From contig WLWZ01000012.1 in the NCBI GenBank assembly GCA_012103315.1, positions 1-64,000 of the forward strand: a stretch of 64,000 nucleotides of DNA. Reading direction: 5' to 3'. The notes beneath the pieces are model-generated. The model was not told where the DNA came from. It was given only the letters and a program-made list of their open reading frames with translations, and did no database searches. Position 1 is the stretch's first letter; the number at the start of each line of letters is the position of its first letter. Shown in pieces: positions 43,358 to 54,214 of this stretch. This stretch comes from Alphaproteobacteria bacterium. Lineage in GTDB: Bacteria > Pseudomonadota > Alphaproteobacteria > MPNO01 > UBA2964. Both the position numbers and the translations under genes were made by a program.

Positions 43358-44518
43358 ATGACAGGGTGTATTGCCCTAATTCTTTCAGGTGGAAGCGGGA
43401 ACCGGTTTGGCGACCAAACGCCGAAACAGTATTTGCAGCTTGGCGACCGTTCGATAATTCGGCACGCCATTGATACCTTTGTTGAACACCCTGGAATTGA
43501 CGGTGTCCGCATTGTACGGCGCCCAGAAGATAATAGTTTGTATGAAGCCGCTCTGGCTGACATTTCAGTCCTTGATCCGGTTGATGGCGGAGCTACCCGC
43601 CAAGAATCTGTGCGTCTTGGGCTCGAAAGTCTCGAAGACATTAACCCGACAACAGTTCTGGTCCACGATGGAGCCCGACCGTTCCCCGACACGGGTTTGG
43701 TTACGCGGACATTGGACGCCCTGAACGATTTTCAAGCTGCAATCCCAGCGTTACCGGTATTCGACACTATTAAACAAACCGCATCTAACCAGAAAACGAT
43801 TCAAAAAACTTTGGACCGGCAGAAGCTTTGGCGTGCACAGACCCCCCAAGGATTTAACTATCGCGCTATCCTCACCGCGCACCGTGATGCTGCAGGCCTC
43901 GAACTAACAGATGACGCGATGGTCGCCGAAAGAGCTAGTATTCCAGTTACCCTTGTCGACGGAAGCGAAAGCAACATCAAGATCACAACGCAGGATGATA
44001 TGCAGCAAGCGAAAAGAATGTTGAATTTAAGTGACGCCATAACGCGCGTGGGCACCGGATTTGATGTCCATCAATATGGGCCTGGAGATCATGCCATGCT
44101 TTGCGGCATAGCGGTTCCCCACGATCACGGTCTGAAGGGACATTCAGACGCCGATGCCCCAATGCATGCTTTAACAGATGCTCTTCTTGGCGCAATTTCT
44201 GCTGGTGATATAGGAAGCCACTTTCCGCCATCTGAAGAAAAATGGCGCGGCGCTGCTTCCTCAGAATTTCTCAGACACGCCGCAAAGCTCGTTTCCGACA
44301 TGAGTGGCCAAATTATAAATATCGACGTGACGATAATTTGTGAAAGCCCAAAGATCGGCCCACACCGCGATGCGATGCGCCAAAAGCTTGCCGAGATCTT
44401 AGAAATATCTATTTCCCGAGTAAGCGTGAAAGCGACAACGACTGAAAAATTGGGCTTCACCGGTAGAAGTGAGGGACTTGCAGCCCAAGCAATCGCTTCC
44501 GTTTCAGTGCCCGGTTAA
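43358..44518 (+). CDS. ispDF: Bifunctional IspD/IspF isoprenoid enzyme
   Basis: A 386-residue fusion for the MEP pathway. Residues 1 to about 225 are IspD (ALILSGGSGNRFG, TPKQYL, VLVHDGARP), forming CDP-methylerythritol. From about 230 on is IspF (VGTGFDVHQY, metal site GHSDADAPMHALTDALLG, DIGSHFP, TTEKLGFTGR), forming methylerythritol cyclodiphosphate. IspE, the step between, is encoded elsewhere. The fusion is common in alphaproteobacteria. GAGG lies 5 bases before the ATG. Confidence 0.97.
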   Translation: MTGCIALILSGGSGNRFGDQTPKQYLQLGDRSIIRHAIDTFVEHPGIDGVRIVRRPEDNSLYEAALADISVLDPVDGGATRQESVRLGLESLEDINPTTVLVHDGARPFPDTGLVTRTLDALNDFQAAIPALPVFDTIKQTASNQKTIQKTLDRQKLWRAQTPQGFNYRAILTAHRDAAGLELTDDAMVAERASIPVTLVDGSESNIKITTQDDMQQAKRMLNLSDAITRVGTGFDVHQYGPGDHAMLCGIAVPHDHGLKGHSDADAPMHALTDALLGAISAGDIGSHFPPSEEKWRGAASSEFLRHAAKLVSDMSGQIINIDVTIICESPKIGPHRDAMRQKLAEILEISISRVSVKATTTEKLGFTGRSEGLAAQAIASVSVPG

Positions 44519-44530
44519 ACAATTAAACCC

Positions 44531-45019
44531 ATGTCTGCCCACTCCCTTCCCCGAGGATTATCGTTCTTCCATCCAGTTTGCCTCATTTCGACCTGCTGCG
44601 GCTTAGGCCTCATGCCGTTCGCTCCAGGAACTTGGGGGTCATTAGCAGCACTCCCTATTGCTTGGCTCATTCTAACCGAATGGAATCAATTGGTACTTCT
44701 TACCGTGGTTTTTTTCTTATTTATCATCGGGGCAATAGCGAGCACTATTTATGCACAGCGTACTAACGACAAGGACCCGGGCGCTATCGTCATTGACGAA
44801 GTTGTTGGGCAAATGCTGGTTCTTTCAATTGCACCCTTGAATTTGAGCTACTTCTTTACCGCCTTTGTCTTGTTCAGAATTGCTGACATTTTTAAGCCCT
44901 GGCCCGCGTCGTGGGCAGATCGATCGGTTGAAGGCGGTTTTGGTATTATGCTTGATGACGTCTTCGCCGCTGGCTATGCCGCAGCAATTCTCTTTGGCCT
45001 AATCACCCTACTCAACTGA
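44531..45019 (+). CDS. pgpA: Phosphatidylglycerophosphatase A
   Basis: The 162-residue membrane protein has MPFAPGTWGSLAALPIAW, DKDPGAIVIDEVVGQ and FRIADIFKPWPASWADR, the PgpA signatures, with four membrane helices. It dephosphorylates phosphatidylglycerophosphate to phosphatidylglycerol. It sits between ispDF (12 bases) and the CinA-type gene (6 bases) in a tight operon. Confidence 0.94.
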   Translation: MSAHSLPRGLSFFHPVCLISTCCGLGLMPFAPGTWGSLAALPIAWLILTEWNQLVLLTVVFFLFIIGAIASTIYAQRTNDKDPGAIVIDEVVGQMLVLSIAPLNLSYFFTAFVLFRIADIFKPWPASWADRSVEGGFGIMLDDVFAAGYAAAILFGLITLLN

Positions 45020-45025
45020 GGTAAA

Positions 45026-45517
45026 ATGTTACATCCAGACAGCCTTCTGCGCGCTTCAGAAATCATCCGGCTTTGCCAACAAGCAAACCGTAAAGTCGCA
45101 ACAATCGAGTCCTGCACGGGCGGTCTGATTTCTGCCGCCTTAACAGCGGTATCAGGATCTTCAGATGTCGTCGATCGAGGGTTTACCACCTATAGCAATG
45201 AAGCAAAGAACGAGCTTGTAGAGGTGCCGATGGAGCTCATTATTACCCATGGCGCTGTAAGCGAAGAAGTTGCCCTCGCCATGGCAGAAGGTGGTTTACG
45301 GCGTTCAAATGCTAATATCACAGTCTCTGTGACCGGAATTGCTGGTCCGGGAGGCGGTACAGAGACGAAACCTGTAGGATTAGTTCACTTTGCCTGCGCC
45401 AGCGAAGGTAATCCGACCATTGCCTATCACGAAGTATTTTCTGGTGACCGAGCGACCGTCCGCGAAGCGACCGTCTTACAGGCATTTAAGATGATCGAAA
45501 CAGCAGTTAATTCTTAA
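45026..45517 (+). CDS. pncC: CinA-family nicotinamide-nucleotide amidohydrolase
   Basis: The 163-residue single-domain CinA C-terminal protein has TIESCTGGLISAALTAVSGSS with the catalytic serine in ESCTGG, THGAVSEEVA and TGIAGPGGGT. It deamidates nicotinamide mononucleotide for NAD recycling. The N-terminal MoeA-like CinA domain is absent, as in PncC. Its 3' end overlaps the convergent ratA gene by 11 bases. Confidence 0.92.
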   Translation: MLHPDSLLRASEIIRLCQQANRKVATIESCTGGLISAALTAVSGSSDVVDRGFTTYSNEAKNELVEVPMELIITHGAVSEEVALAMAEGGLRRSNANITVSVTGIAGPGGGTETKPVGLVHFACASEGNPTIAYHEVFSGDRATVREATVLQAFKMIETAVNS

Positions 45518-45953
45518 CGTTATTCTTGCCATAGACGTCGACAGCCCTGGCCTCAAATGCCCCGACCATTCGATGCACTGCTTCACCGAAAAATGGCCCA
45601 ATAATTCCTCGTAAAATCCGTGACCGAAATTCGAAATCGATAAAAAACTCAATTTCACATCCGTCCTCTGCGTTTTTAAATTTCCAGTAATTAATCAGAT
45701 GTTTAAACGGACCCTTTTGATATTCCACATCAATCGTTCCTGGACGATCAAGAATAACCTTTGACGTATAAACTTCCCGAACCATCTTAAATCCGACCAT
45801 GAGATCAGCATAGACAACATTCTCCTCACGCCGAAGGATGCGGGTGCCAACACACCAAGGGAGAAACTCGGGATACCGTTCAACGTCTGCAACAAGATCA
45901 AAAATCTGTTCAGAAGTATATGGCAACAACCGTCGCTCAGAATGTTTGGGCAT
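45507..45953 (-). CDS. ratA: RatA/COQ10-family ubiquinone-binding protein
   Basis: The 148-residue START-like protein opens with YTSEQIFDLVADVERYPEFLPWC and contains VGFKMVREVYTSKV and INYWKFKNAEDGCEIEFFIDFEF. The family binds ubiquinone (Coq10 in mitochondria); the bacterial name RatA comes from a proposed ribosome-association toxin that is debated. It follows lipA by 2 bases, at the end of the pyruvate dehydrogenase block, a conserved position in alphaproteobacteria. Confidence 0.9.
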   Translation of the reverse strand: MPKHSERRLLPYTSEQIFDLVADVERYPEFLPWCVGTRILRREENVVYADLMVGFKMVREVYTSKVILDRPGTIDVEYQKGPFKHLINYWKFKNAEDGCEIEFFIDFEFRSRILRGIIGPFFGEAVHRMVGAFEARAVDVYGKNNVKN

Positions 45954-45955
45954 TT

Positions 45956-46912
45956 CTATGAAGAAGCTTTACTTACCCGCTTCAGTCGTTCCTCAGCGAG
46001 TTTCTTGAAGTCCTCATCTGCATGATAGGAAGATCGTGTCAAAGGGGTTGCAGAAACCAAGAGAAAGCCTTTAGCAATCGCATGGCTTTTCAAGTCCTCG
46101 AATTCATTCGGCGTAATAAAGCGATCAATCGGGTGATGCTTTGGCGTCGGCTGTAAATACTGCCCAATCGTTAGAAAATCGATATCAGCCGACCGCATGT
46201 CATCCATCACTTGAACAACTTCTTCCAAGTTTTCACCAAGACCAACCATCAAACCAGATTTGGTAAAGATCGTTGGATCGACCTCCTTAACCTGACGTAG
46301 CAGATTCAACGAATGAAAATACTTCGCCCCTGGCCTGACGCTGGGATAGAGCCGAGGAACTGTTTCTAGATTGTGGTTGAATACATCCGGGCGTGCATCG
46401 ACAACGACTTCCAGTGCACCGTCTTTCCGCAAAAAATCCGGTGTTAAAATTTCGATAGTTGTATCAGGAGCAACTTCTCGAATCTTATTAATGACCTCCG
46501 CAAAATGAGCGGCACCGCCATCATCAAGATCATCGCGATCAACTGAAGTGATCACAATATGCCGTAACCCTAATTTGGATACCGCCTCGGCGACATGTTC
46601 AGGCTCATGCGGGTCTAGTCGGTTTGGTTTTCCGGTCGCGACGTTACAAAAAGCACAAGCCCGCGTGCAAACACTACCCAAAATCATCATGGTTGCATGT
46701 CGTTGCGACCAACATTCACCAATATTCGGACAGGCAGCCTCCTCACAAACCGTGTTGAGAGAAAGCTCACGCATGAGACCTTTCGTCCGGAAATACTCCT
46801 CCGAATTGGGTGCTTTCACTCGTATCCAATCGGGCTTTCGCGGCGATGGGCTATCCGGATTGTTTACTTTTTCCGGATGACGAGGACGAATTTTATCAAG
46901 CGATGTAGCCAT
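45956..46912 (-). CDS. lipA: Lipoyl synthase
   Basis: The 318-residue radical-SAM enzyme has an auxiliary cluster motif [12 protein letters not shown] near residue 60, the radical-SAM motif CTRACAFC, and the C-terminal RSSYHAD serine ligand. It inserts two sulfurs into octanoyl groups on E2 proteins. ATG 46912 with GTGGA 7 bases upstream is preferred to TTG 46915. Its neighbour lpd and pdhC/pdhB use the lipoyl group it makes. Confidence 0.96.
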   Translation of the reverse strand: MATSLDKIRPRHPEKVNNPDSPSPRKPDWIRVKAPNSEEYFRTKGLMRELSLNTVCEEAACPNIGECWSQRHATMMILGSVCTRACAFCNVATGKPNRLDPHEPEHVAEAVSKLGLRHIVITSVDRDDLDDGGAAHFAEVINKIREVAPDTTIEILTPDFLRKDGALEVVVDARPDVFNHNLETVPRLYPSVRPGAKYFHSLNLLRQVKEVDPTIFTKSGLMVGLGENLEEVVQVMDDMRSADIDFLTIGQYLQPTPKHHPIDRFITPNEFEDLKSHAIAKGFLLVSATPLTRSSYHADEDFKKLAEERLKRVSKASS

Positions 46913-46933
46913 CAATTATTCCACTATCGCCAA

Positions 46934-48331
46934 TTAGAAATGAATAACCCGGCCAAAAGAGTCGAGCACGGATTCATGCATTGCTTCCGACAGTGTTGGG
47001 TGTGGGAACACTGTATGCATCAATTCAGCTTCCGTCGCCTCTGCTGTTCGAGCAACAGTATAGCCTTGGATCATCTCAGTTACCTCTGGACCAATCATAT
47101 GGGCGCCGAGGAGTTCACCTGTTTTAGCATCAAAAACTGTTTTCACCTGACCTTCAGGATCACCAAGAGCAATTGCCTTGCCATTTGCCATAAACGGGAA
47201 ACGACCAACATTTACCTCATGTCCTTCCTCGATAGCCGCTTCCTCTGTCAAACCGACGCTGGCAATCTGGGGACGGCAATAGGTACAGCCAGGAATATTA
47301 GATCTATTGAGAGGATGCGTTTCAAGGCCAGCAATGTGCTCAACGCAGATTACGCCTTCATGGCTCGCCTTATGAGCCAACCAAGGTGGACCAACGAGGT
47401 CGCCAATGGCGTACACGCCCTTCTCACCGGTTTCCAACCATTCATTGACGACAACATGGGCTCTGTCGACCTCGACGCCTGAACCCTCAATACCGATATC
47501 TTCGACGTTCCCAACGATCCCTACCGCAAGAATAGCGCGGTCAAAAGACGCGGCCTGTGCTTTGCCATCAATTTCAAGATCCGCCCTCACATCGTTTGTG
47601 CCTGCCTTCAAACCATTGACCTTCGCGCCTGTGTGTATCGTCATCCCTTGCGCCTCAAAGGACTTCAACGCCAAACCGGAGATCTCAGCGTCCTCAACCG
47701 GCAGAATTCGATCCATAACTTCAACGATTGTAACATCGGCCCCTAAATCGCTATAGAAACTGGCAAACTCCATACCAATAGCACCAGACCCAACAACCAA
47801 AAGGGATTTCGGCATCTCCTCAGGCACCATCGCTTCACGATAGGTCCATATGCGTTTCCCGTCGGGCTCCATGCCTGGCAAGGTTCTCGCTCGGGCACCT
47901 GTCGCCAGAATAATGTTTGTACCTTTTATTTCTCGCTTCTTACCGTCATTGTCTGTCACGAGAACAGCGCCCTGCCCCGTAAGCGCGCCAGTACCATCAA
48001 TCACAGTGACTTTGTTCTTCTTTAAGAGGTGGGCGACGCCCTGGTTCAGTTGCTTAGCGACATTCCGCGAGCGTTTAACAATCTTACCGATATCAAAGGA
48101 AATATCTTTTGCGCTCATCCCAAACTCATCGAGATTATGCAAGATATGATGAATTTCTGATGTGCGCAGCAATGCCTTAGTTGGAATACAACCCCAATTT
48201 AGACAGATACCGCCTAGATGTTCACGCTCAATAAGAGCTGTCTTCATCCCGAGTTGCGTTGCGCGAATGGCGGCGACATAACCTCCGGGCCCGCCACCTA
48301 TTACAACGACGTCAAATTCCGTATCGGACAT
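46934..48331 (-). CDS. lpdA: Dihydrolipoyl dehydrogenase (E3)
   Basis: The 465-residue flavoprotein has FAD-binding VIGGGPGGYVAAIRA, redox disulfide C43-x4-C48 (GGICLNWGCIPTK), NAD-binding VVGSGAIGMEFASF and the catalytic HPHPTLSE at the C-terminus. It reoxidises dihydrolipoamide in the pyruvate dehydrogenase complex. It follows pdhC by 48 bases and precedes lipA by 21. Confidence 0.96.
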   Translation of the reverse strand: MSDTEFDVVVIGGGPGGYVAAIRATQLGMKTALIEREHLGGICLNWGCIPTKALLRTSEIHHILHNLDEFGMSAKDISFDIGKIVKRSRNVAKQLNQGVAHLLKKNKVTVIDGTGALTGQGAVLVTDNDGKKREIKGTNIILATGARARTLPGMEPDGKRIWTYREAMVPEEMPKSLLVVGSGAIGMEFASFYSDLGADVTIVEVMDRILPVEDAEISGLALKSFEAQGMTIHTGAKVNGLKAGTNDVRADLEIDGKAQAASFDRAILAVGIVGNVEDIGIEGSGVEVDRAHVVVNEWLETGEKGVYAIGDLVGPPWLAHKASHEGVICVEHIAGLETHPLNRSNIPGCTYCRPQIASVGLTEEAAIEEGHEVNVGRFPFMANGKAIALGDPEGQVKTVFDAKTGELLGAHMIGPEVTEMIQGYTVARTAEATEAELMHTVFPHPTLSEAMHESVLDSFGRVIHF

Positions 48332-48379
48332 CTAATTTCCAAATCACCCAAATACTGGGCCTACTCTGGCCGCATATGG

Positions 48380-49768
48380 TTAAAGCAACATTGCTGGCGG
48401 ATATTCAATCAACCGCTTGATCGCGCTCAAAAGCTTGGCACCCGTCGCACCATCCACCACCCTATGATCACAAGACAGCGTGCACGTCATTACCGTTGCG
48501 GGGACGATTTCTCCATTTTTCACAACTGGGCGTGGTTCACCAGCGCCAACAGCCAGAATACAGCCCTGCGGTTCATTGATCACTGCGTCGAACTGTTTGA
48601 TACCAAACATACCGAGGTTTGAAATCGTAAAGGAACCACCCTGATACTCTTCGGGGGTAAGTTTACCGTCCCGGGCGCGCCCCGCCAAATCCTTCATCTT
48701 CGCAGATATCTCCGCTAGCCCTTTGCTTTCGGCGTCAGGAATAATTGGTGTTATCAGGCCTTCATCCAAAGCAACAGCGACGGAAATGTCAGCTGTTTTA
48801 TAGAGCCGCATCGTCCCGTCACCGACCCAGCCTGCATTGGCTTCTGGTACTTCCATGAGAGCCAATGCACAGGCCCGAATGACAAAATCATTTACTGAGA
48901 GTTTTCCATCCTCAAATCGCTCATTCAAAGAAAAGCGAACCTTCAGTAATTCATCAATCTCACAATCAACACTCAAATAGAAATGCGGTACGTTTGATTT
49001 AGAATGCACCATGCGCTCGGCGACGACCTTGCGCATCGCACTCATTGGCACGACTTCATACCGGTCACTTTCAATGACATCTGCGGCAGGCGCAGCTTTC
49101 GCAACGGTCGCAGGTGGTGCCGACTTAGCTTTCTCGACATCCGCTTTGACGATGCGTCCCTGCGGCCCAGTTCCGGCAATAGCCGAAAGGTCTAGCCCCG
49201 CTTCAACTGCCAAACGGCGGGCCAATGGGCTTGCGAACAATCGATTCTCAGAAGATGCCGTTGTCGTTGCCGCTGCGGGGGTTGCTGACTTACCTCCAGC
49301 ACCTGTTAGCGTCTCGATATCGGCACGCGTTATTTTTCCTCGTGCTCCAGTCCCAGCAACCGTTGCCAAATCAATGCCTGCTTGTTCTGCGAGGCGACGC
49401 GCCAATGGCGTTGCTCTTGGCGCATTATCATCACCAACTGTATGACTCACCGGGGCTGCAGCCGGAGCAGTTTCCGCAGCGTTCGCTGCTGGCGTATCAT
49501 TAGTATCAATAGAGCCAGCGTCCTCACCGTCTTCCAGCAGGAAACCGATAACCTCATTTACAGCAACGCGCTCACTGCCGTCAGGCACAATAATCTTGCC
49601 CAGCGTTCCAGAATCCACGGCTTCAACTTCCATCGTTGCCTTATCGGTTTCGATTTCAGCTAAGACATCGCCTGGTTCGACATTATCGCCTTCGCCTTTG
49701 TGCCATTTGGCGAGGTTACCCTCGGTCATGGTCGGCGAAAGCGCCGGCATGATAATTTTAATGGGCAT
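48380..49768 (-). CDS. pdhC: Pyruvate dehydrogenase E2, with two peripheral-subunit-binding domains
   Basis: The 462-residue dihydrolipoamide acetyltransferase has a lipoyl domain ([13 protein letters not shown]) at about 1-77, then two successive peripheral-subunit-binding domains: APRATPLARRLAEQAGIDL at about 112-152 and FASPLARRLAVEAGLDL at about 173-212, each ending with the GTGxxGxIxxADIE/V pattern. The catalytic core follows with SCDHRVVDGA. Most alphaproteobacterial E2 proteins have one binding domain, so the duplication is unusual. It transfers the acetyl group to CoA. Confidence 0.95.
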   Translation of the reverse strand: MPIKIIMPALSPTMTEGNLAKWHKGEGDNVEPGDVLAEIETDKATMEVEAVDSGTLGKIIVPDGSERVAVNEVIGFLLEDGEDAGSIDTNDTPAANAAETAPAAAPVSHTVGDDNAPRATPLARRLAEQAGIDLATVAGTGARGKITRADIETLTGAGGKSATPAAATTTASSENRLFASPLARRLAVEAGLDLSAIAGTGPQGRIVKADVEKAKSAPPATVAKAAPAADVIESDRYEVVPMSAMRKVVAERMVHSKSNVPHFYLSVDCEIDELLKVRFSLNERFEDGKLSVNDFVIRACALALMEVPEANAGWVGDGTMRLYKTADISVAVALDEGLITPIIPDAESKGLAEISAKMKDLAGRARDGKLTPEEYQGGSFTISNLGMFGIKQFDAVINEPQGCILAVGAGEPRPVVKNGEIVPATVMTCTLSCDHRVVDGATGAKLLSAIKRLIEYPPAMLL

Positions 49769-49785
49769 CAGTCAATCCAACCGTA

Positions 49786-51156
49786 TCAATTACGGTAACA
49801 GACGGATTTCGCCGTCGAAACAATGTTATCCGCTTGCGGCAAGGCAAGCGCTTCGAGATTTGCGGCATAGGGCAACGGAACATCAATGGCTGTAACGCGG
49901 CCTACTGGCGCATCGAGCCAATCAAAGGCTTGTTCCATAATTGTCGCAGAAATCTCTGCACCAATACCCGCAAATGGCCAGCCTTCCTCCACGGAGACTA
50001 ATCGATTGGTCTTTTGTACGGAGTTAACAATGGTCTCCGTATCAAGTGGGCGGATCGTCCGAAGATCAATAACCTCAGCCTCAATACCTTCGGCCGCAAG
50101 GGCATCGGCCGCTTCCAACGCCTTTCCAACCATTATTGAAAATGCCGTGATTGTGACGTCACTGCCTTTCCGGACAACCTTCGCTTTGCCAATCGGCACG
50201 ATCCATTCTGGATCTGTCGGTACATCGAAATTGCCGCCATAAAGTAATTCATTCTCCAGGAAAATTATTGGATTGGGGTCGCGTATTGCAGACTTTAGTA
50301 AACCTTTGTGATCAGCCGCACTCCACGGGGAGACAACCTTTAGTCCGGGGATATGGGCATACCAGCTGGCAAAACATTGAGAATGCTGCGCACCGACCCG
50401 CGCGGCAGCACCGTTTGGTCCCCGGAAGACAATAGGACATCCCATCTGGCCGCCTGACATATAGTTCGTTTTGGCCGCCGAATTGATAAGTTGATCCATA
50501 GCCTGCATCGCGAAATTAAACGTCATAAATTCGACAATAGGCCGCAGTCCTAAGAACGCCGCGCCTATCCCAACGCCGGTAAAGCCATGCTCAGTTATTG
50601 GCGTATCGATAACGCGCTTGTCACCAAACTCATCCAGGTGTCCCTGACTAACCTTGTACGCCCCTTCATATTCAGCAACTTCCTCACCCATTAAGAAAAC
50701 GCGGTCATCCGCACGCATTTCTTCGGCCATTGCATCGCGTAGAGCCTCGCGAACCGTCATGTTTGCTGTCTCACCCGTGTAATCGAGCTCGACAACTGAA
50801 GTCGTTTTCGGAACTTCAGGCTGAATAGCTTTCGATTCTGCCATCGATCCCGGTGCTTCAACAGATGACGTACTCGTCGGCGACGCTGTAACTTCTACGG
50901 AACCTGCATCCTCGCCTTCCGCGACGATGACCCCGATAATGTCATTGACTTGAACACCTTCCGTACCATCGGGAATTAAAATCTTACCCAGGACACCCTC
51001 GTCGACAGCTTCGACTTCCATGGTCGCCTTATCGGTTTCAATTTCTGCAAGGACATCGCCAGGCCCAACAGAATCCCCTTCCTGCTTGTGCCATTTCGAG
51101 AGGTTGCCCTCTGTCATCGTTGGCGAAAGCGCGGGCATCAAAATATTCGTGGGCAT
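49786..51156 (-). CDS. pdhB: Pyruvate dehydrogenase E1 beta subunit with N-terminal lipoyl domain
   Basis: The 456-residue protein starts with a lipoyl domain nearly identical to the E2 one ([18 protein letters not shown]), then an acidic/Ser-rich linker and the transketolase-like E1 beta fold ([48 protein letters not shown]). The lipoyl domain on E1 beta is an established feature of several alphaproteobacteria. With PdhA it decarboxylates pyruvate using thiamine diphosphate. It starts 18 bases after pdhA. Confidence 0.95.
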   Translation of the reverse strand: MPTNILMPALSPTMTEGNLSKWHKQEGDSVGPGDVLAEIETDKATMEVEAVDEGVLGKILIPDGTEGVQVNDIIGVIVAEGEDAGSVEVTASPTSTSSVEAPGSMAESKAIQPEVPKTTSVVELDYTGETANMTVREALRDAMAEEMRADDRVFLMGEEVAEYEGAYKVSQGHLDEFGDKRVIDTPITEHGFTGVGIGAAFLGLRPIVEFMTFNFAMQAMDQLINSAAKTNYMSGGQMGCPIVFRGPNGAAARVGAQHSQCFASWYAHIPGLKVVSPWSAADHKGLLKSAIRDPNPIIFLENELLYGGNFDVPTDPEWIVPIGKAKVVRKGSDVTITAFSIMVGKALEAADALAAEGIEAEVIDLRTIRPLDTETIVNSVQKTNRLVSVEEGWPFAGIGAEISATIMEQAFDWLDAPVGRVTAIDVPLPYAANLEALALPQADNIVSTAKSVCYRN

Positions 51157-51174
51157 TTTTCCGCGGCCCTCCTT

Positions 51175-52239
51175 TTAAACTTCAACCAAAACATCGGTAT
51201 ACAATTCCGATGGATCAGGTTCGGGGCTATTTTGGGCAAATTCCGCAGCTTCAGCGACAACGTCCCGTATATCTTTATCAATTTTCTTAAATTCGTCTTC
51301 CGACAAGACTTTTTGTTTTAATAAACGGCTTTGGAGATTTGTTATCGGATCTTGTTCGTCCCTTACCTTGGCAACCTCTTCCTTGCTTCGGTAATTAGCG
51401 GGATCAGACATTGAATGGCCGCGATAACGATAGGTCATCATTTCTAGGATCACCGGTCCTTCACCGGCCCGGCATTTTGCTGCCGCCATCTCTCCGGCTT
51501 CTTTGACGGCTTCTACATCCATCCCGTCTACTTGTATCCCGAAAATTCCTCTACCCGCGCCAAGTTGCGATAAGTCTTCTGCGGCGGAAGATCGCTGCAC
51601 TGACGTCCCCATCCCGTACCTGTTATTCTCAATAACGTAAATGACAGGCAGGTCCCAAAGCGCTGCCATATTAAAAGACTCGTGAACTTGCCCCTGGTTC
51701 GAAGCCCCATCGCCAAAATAAGCGAGTGTGATTGTTCCATCATCTTTATAGCGTTGAGCGAACGCCAGTCCGGTGCCAATCGAAACTTGGGCACCAACGA
51801 TTCCATGACCGCCAAAAAAGTTCTTCTCGGTGCTAAACATATGCATCGAGCCGCCTTTACCCCGCGAATATCCGCCGCTTCGCCCGGTCAGTTCAGCCAT
51901 GACACCTTTTGGGTCCATGCCACAGGCCAGCATATGTCCATGATCTCTATAACTCGTGATAAGAGCGTCATTTGCAGTAATGGCCGCCTGCATCCCGACA
52001 ACAACCGCTTCTTGTCCTATATAGAGATGGCAAAAACCGCCTATTAACCCCATTCCATAGAGTTGACCTGCGCGTTCTTCAAAGCGCCGAATAAGAAGCA
52101 TGTCATGGTATAGCGATACGAGGTCCTCAGAACTGTTCTGAGTTTTTGCTGCGCCGTTTCCACCCGTTTTTCGGGACCTAGCGGCAGATTTTTTTACTTT
52201 AGACGCCTTTGACGCCGCTGATTTTCGTTTAGTTGCCAT
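51175..52239 (-). CDS. pdhA: Pyruvate dehydrogenase E1 alpha subunit
   Basis: The 354-residue protein has a basic Ala/Lys-rich extension of about 35 residues, then the E1 alpha fold: LLIRRFEERAGQLYGMG, GGHGIVGAQV, and the thiamine diphosphate motif GDGASNQGQVHESFNMA. It heads the minus-strand pdh operon, with GAGG 8 bases before the ATG. The 208-base region upstream, between it and ftsB, holds a short repeat CACGC/GCGTG (52324-52340) around an AT-rich TATATT stretch that may be its promoter. Confidence 0.96.
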   Translation of the reverse strand: MATKRKSAASKASKVKKSAARSRKTGGNGAAKTQNSSEDLVSLYHDMLLIRRFEERAGQLYGMGLIGGFCHLYIGQEAVVVGMQAAITANDALITSYRDHGHMLACGMDPKGVMAELTGRSGGYSRGKGGSMHMFSTEKNFFGGHGIVGAQVSIGTGLAFAQRYKDDGTITLAYFGDGASNQGQVHESFNMAALWDLPVIYVIENNRYGMGTSVQRSSAAEDLSQLGAGRGIFGIQVDGMDVEAVKEAGEMAAAKCRAGEGPVILEMMTYRYRGHSMSDPANYRSKEEVAKVRDEQDPITNLQSRLLKQKVLSEDEFKKIDKDIRDVVAEAAEFAQNSPEPDPSELYTDVLVEV

Positions 52240-52447
52240 GTATTACGCCTCGCAATGGGAACACCGAAACGGCCTTATATATCCCGAAAATTAACCATGA
52301 CGAGGTTATACAAAACCAGCGTACACGCAATATAAGCGTGAGAAAGTTTATGTTCTTTTGACAGCAGGATTTGAAAGAAAAATTAAGATGACGAAATGAA
52401 TTCGTTACATTCCGACTTTTGCCGATTTTTCGAAGCTCAATGACAGA

Positions 52448-52777
52448 TCAGCGTGTAGGATTCGAGTCTTCAGAAAACACCAAAATTTCGTCGTTTTTAA
52501 GAAAACCTGTTACCACCCTGACCCGCTCATCAAGCATATCCCGGTTCATTGCATCACTACGCAACAACACGACCCGACGTTCCCATCCCGCGCGTTGCAG
52601 TTTTGATGCCGAATAATCGATGTCCGCACTCGCTATTTGTTGACGAATTTGTAGCCATGCGAGGAGACCACGGTCCCCCTGCACCGCATGCATTACAAAA
52701 TACGCGAATATCAGTGCTCCTAAGATAGAGCCTGCGATATGTCGCCCTCGGCGACGAATTTCCAAAACAACTGACAT
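52448..52777 (-). CDS. FtsB/DivIC-like septum formation initiator
   Basis: The 109-residue protein has one N-terminal membrane helix (AGSILGALIFAYFVMHAV) after a basic start (EIRRRGRHI), then a coiled-coil-like segment (LLAWLQIRQQIASADIDYSASKLQR) and a short extracytoplasmic end. This is the FtsB plan: a small bitopic divisome protein. The location between eno and pdhA is the usual one in alphaproteobacteria. It has a 122-base gap after eno, which contains the eno terminator. Confidence 0.85.
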   Translation of the reverse strand: MSVVLEIRRRGRHIAGSILGALIFAYFVMHAVQGDRGLLAWLQIRQQIASADIDYSASKLQRAGWERRVVLLRSDAMNRDMLDERVRVVTGFLKNDEILVFSEDSNPTR

Positions 52778-52780
52778 GAC

Positions 52781-52804
52781 CGAATCGAATCACAAACCGA
52801 TTCG
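52781..52804. promoter_or_regulatory. 7-bp inverted repeat upstream of ftsB
   Basis: CGAATCG (52781-52787) and CGATTCG (52798-52804) are perfectly complementary with a 10-base spacer, just 4 bases before the ftsB start on the minus strand. It could be an operator or an RNA hairpin over the translation start region. No consensus is claimed. Confidence 0.35.
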
Positions 52805-52865
52805 TTACGTCAAGAAAAAATAGAAAAAGAGTCTGAAAAAACCTTAAGTTAGACGAAAGTGTTGC

Positions 52866-52886
52866 AAAAAAGAATCAGTTTGACTC
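52866..52886 (-). terminator. Intrinsic terminator of eno
   Basis: On the minus strand GAGTCA (52886-52881), loop AAC, TGATTC (52877-52872) pairs over 6 bp with one G-T, followed by six T (52871-52866). It begins 14 bases past the eno stop, so it separates eno from ftsB. Confidence 0.75.
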
Positions 52887-52899
52887 TTGAAATTTAAAT

Positions 52900-54174
<1,275 letters not shown>

Positions 54175-54214
54175 TCATTTACTCCGATGTTAAATTGTTT
54201 CCGTTATCTAGGTT

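Noticed and set aside
46697-47482. 261-residue plus-strand frame across lipA and lpdA
   Set aside because: It is antisense to two highly conserved enzymes, and its translation is rich in Cys, His and Phe with no recognisable domain.
52240-52447. TTGACA-like box with an AT-rich box 17 bases later on the plus strand
   Set aside because: It would drive antisense RNA away from pdhA and into ftsB; the -10 match is poor and I see no supporting feature.
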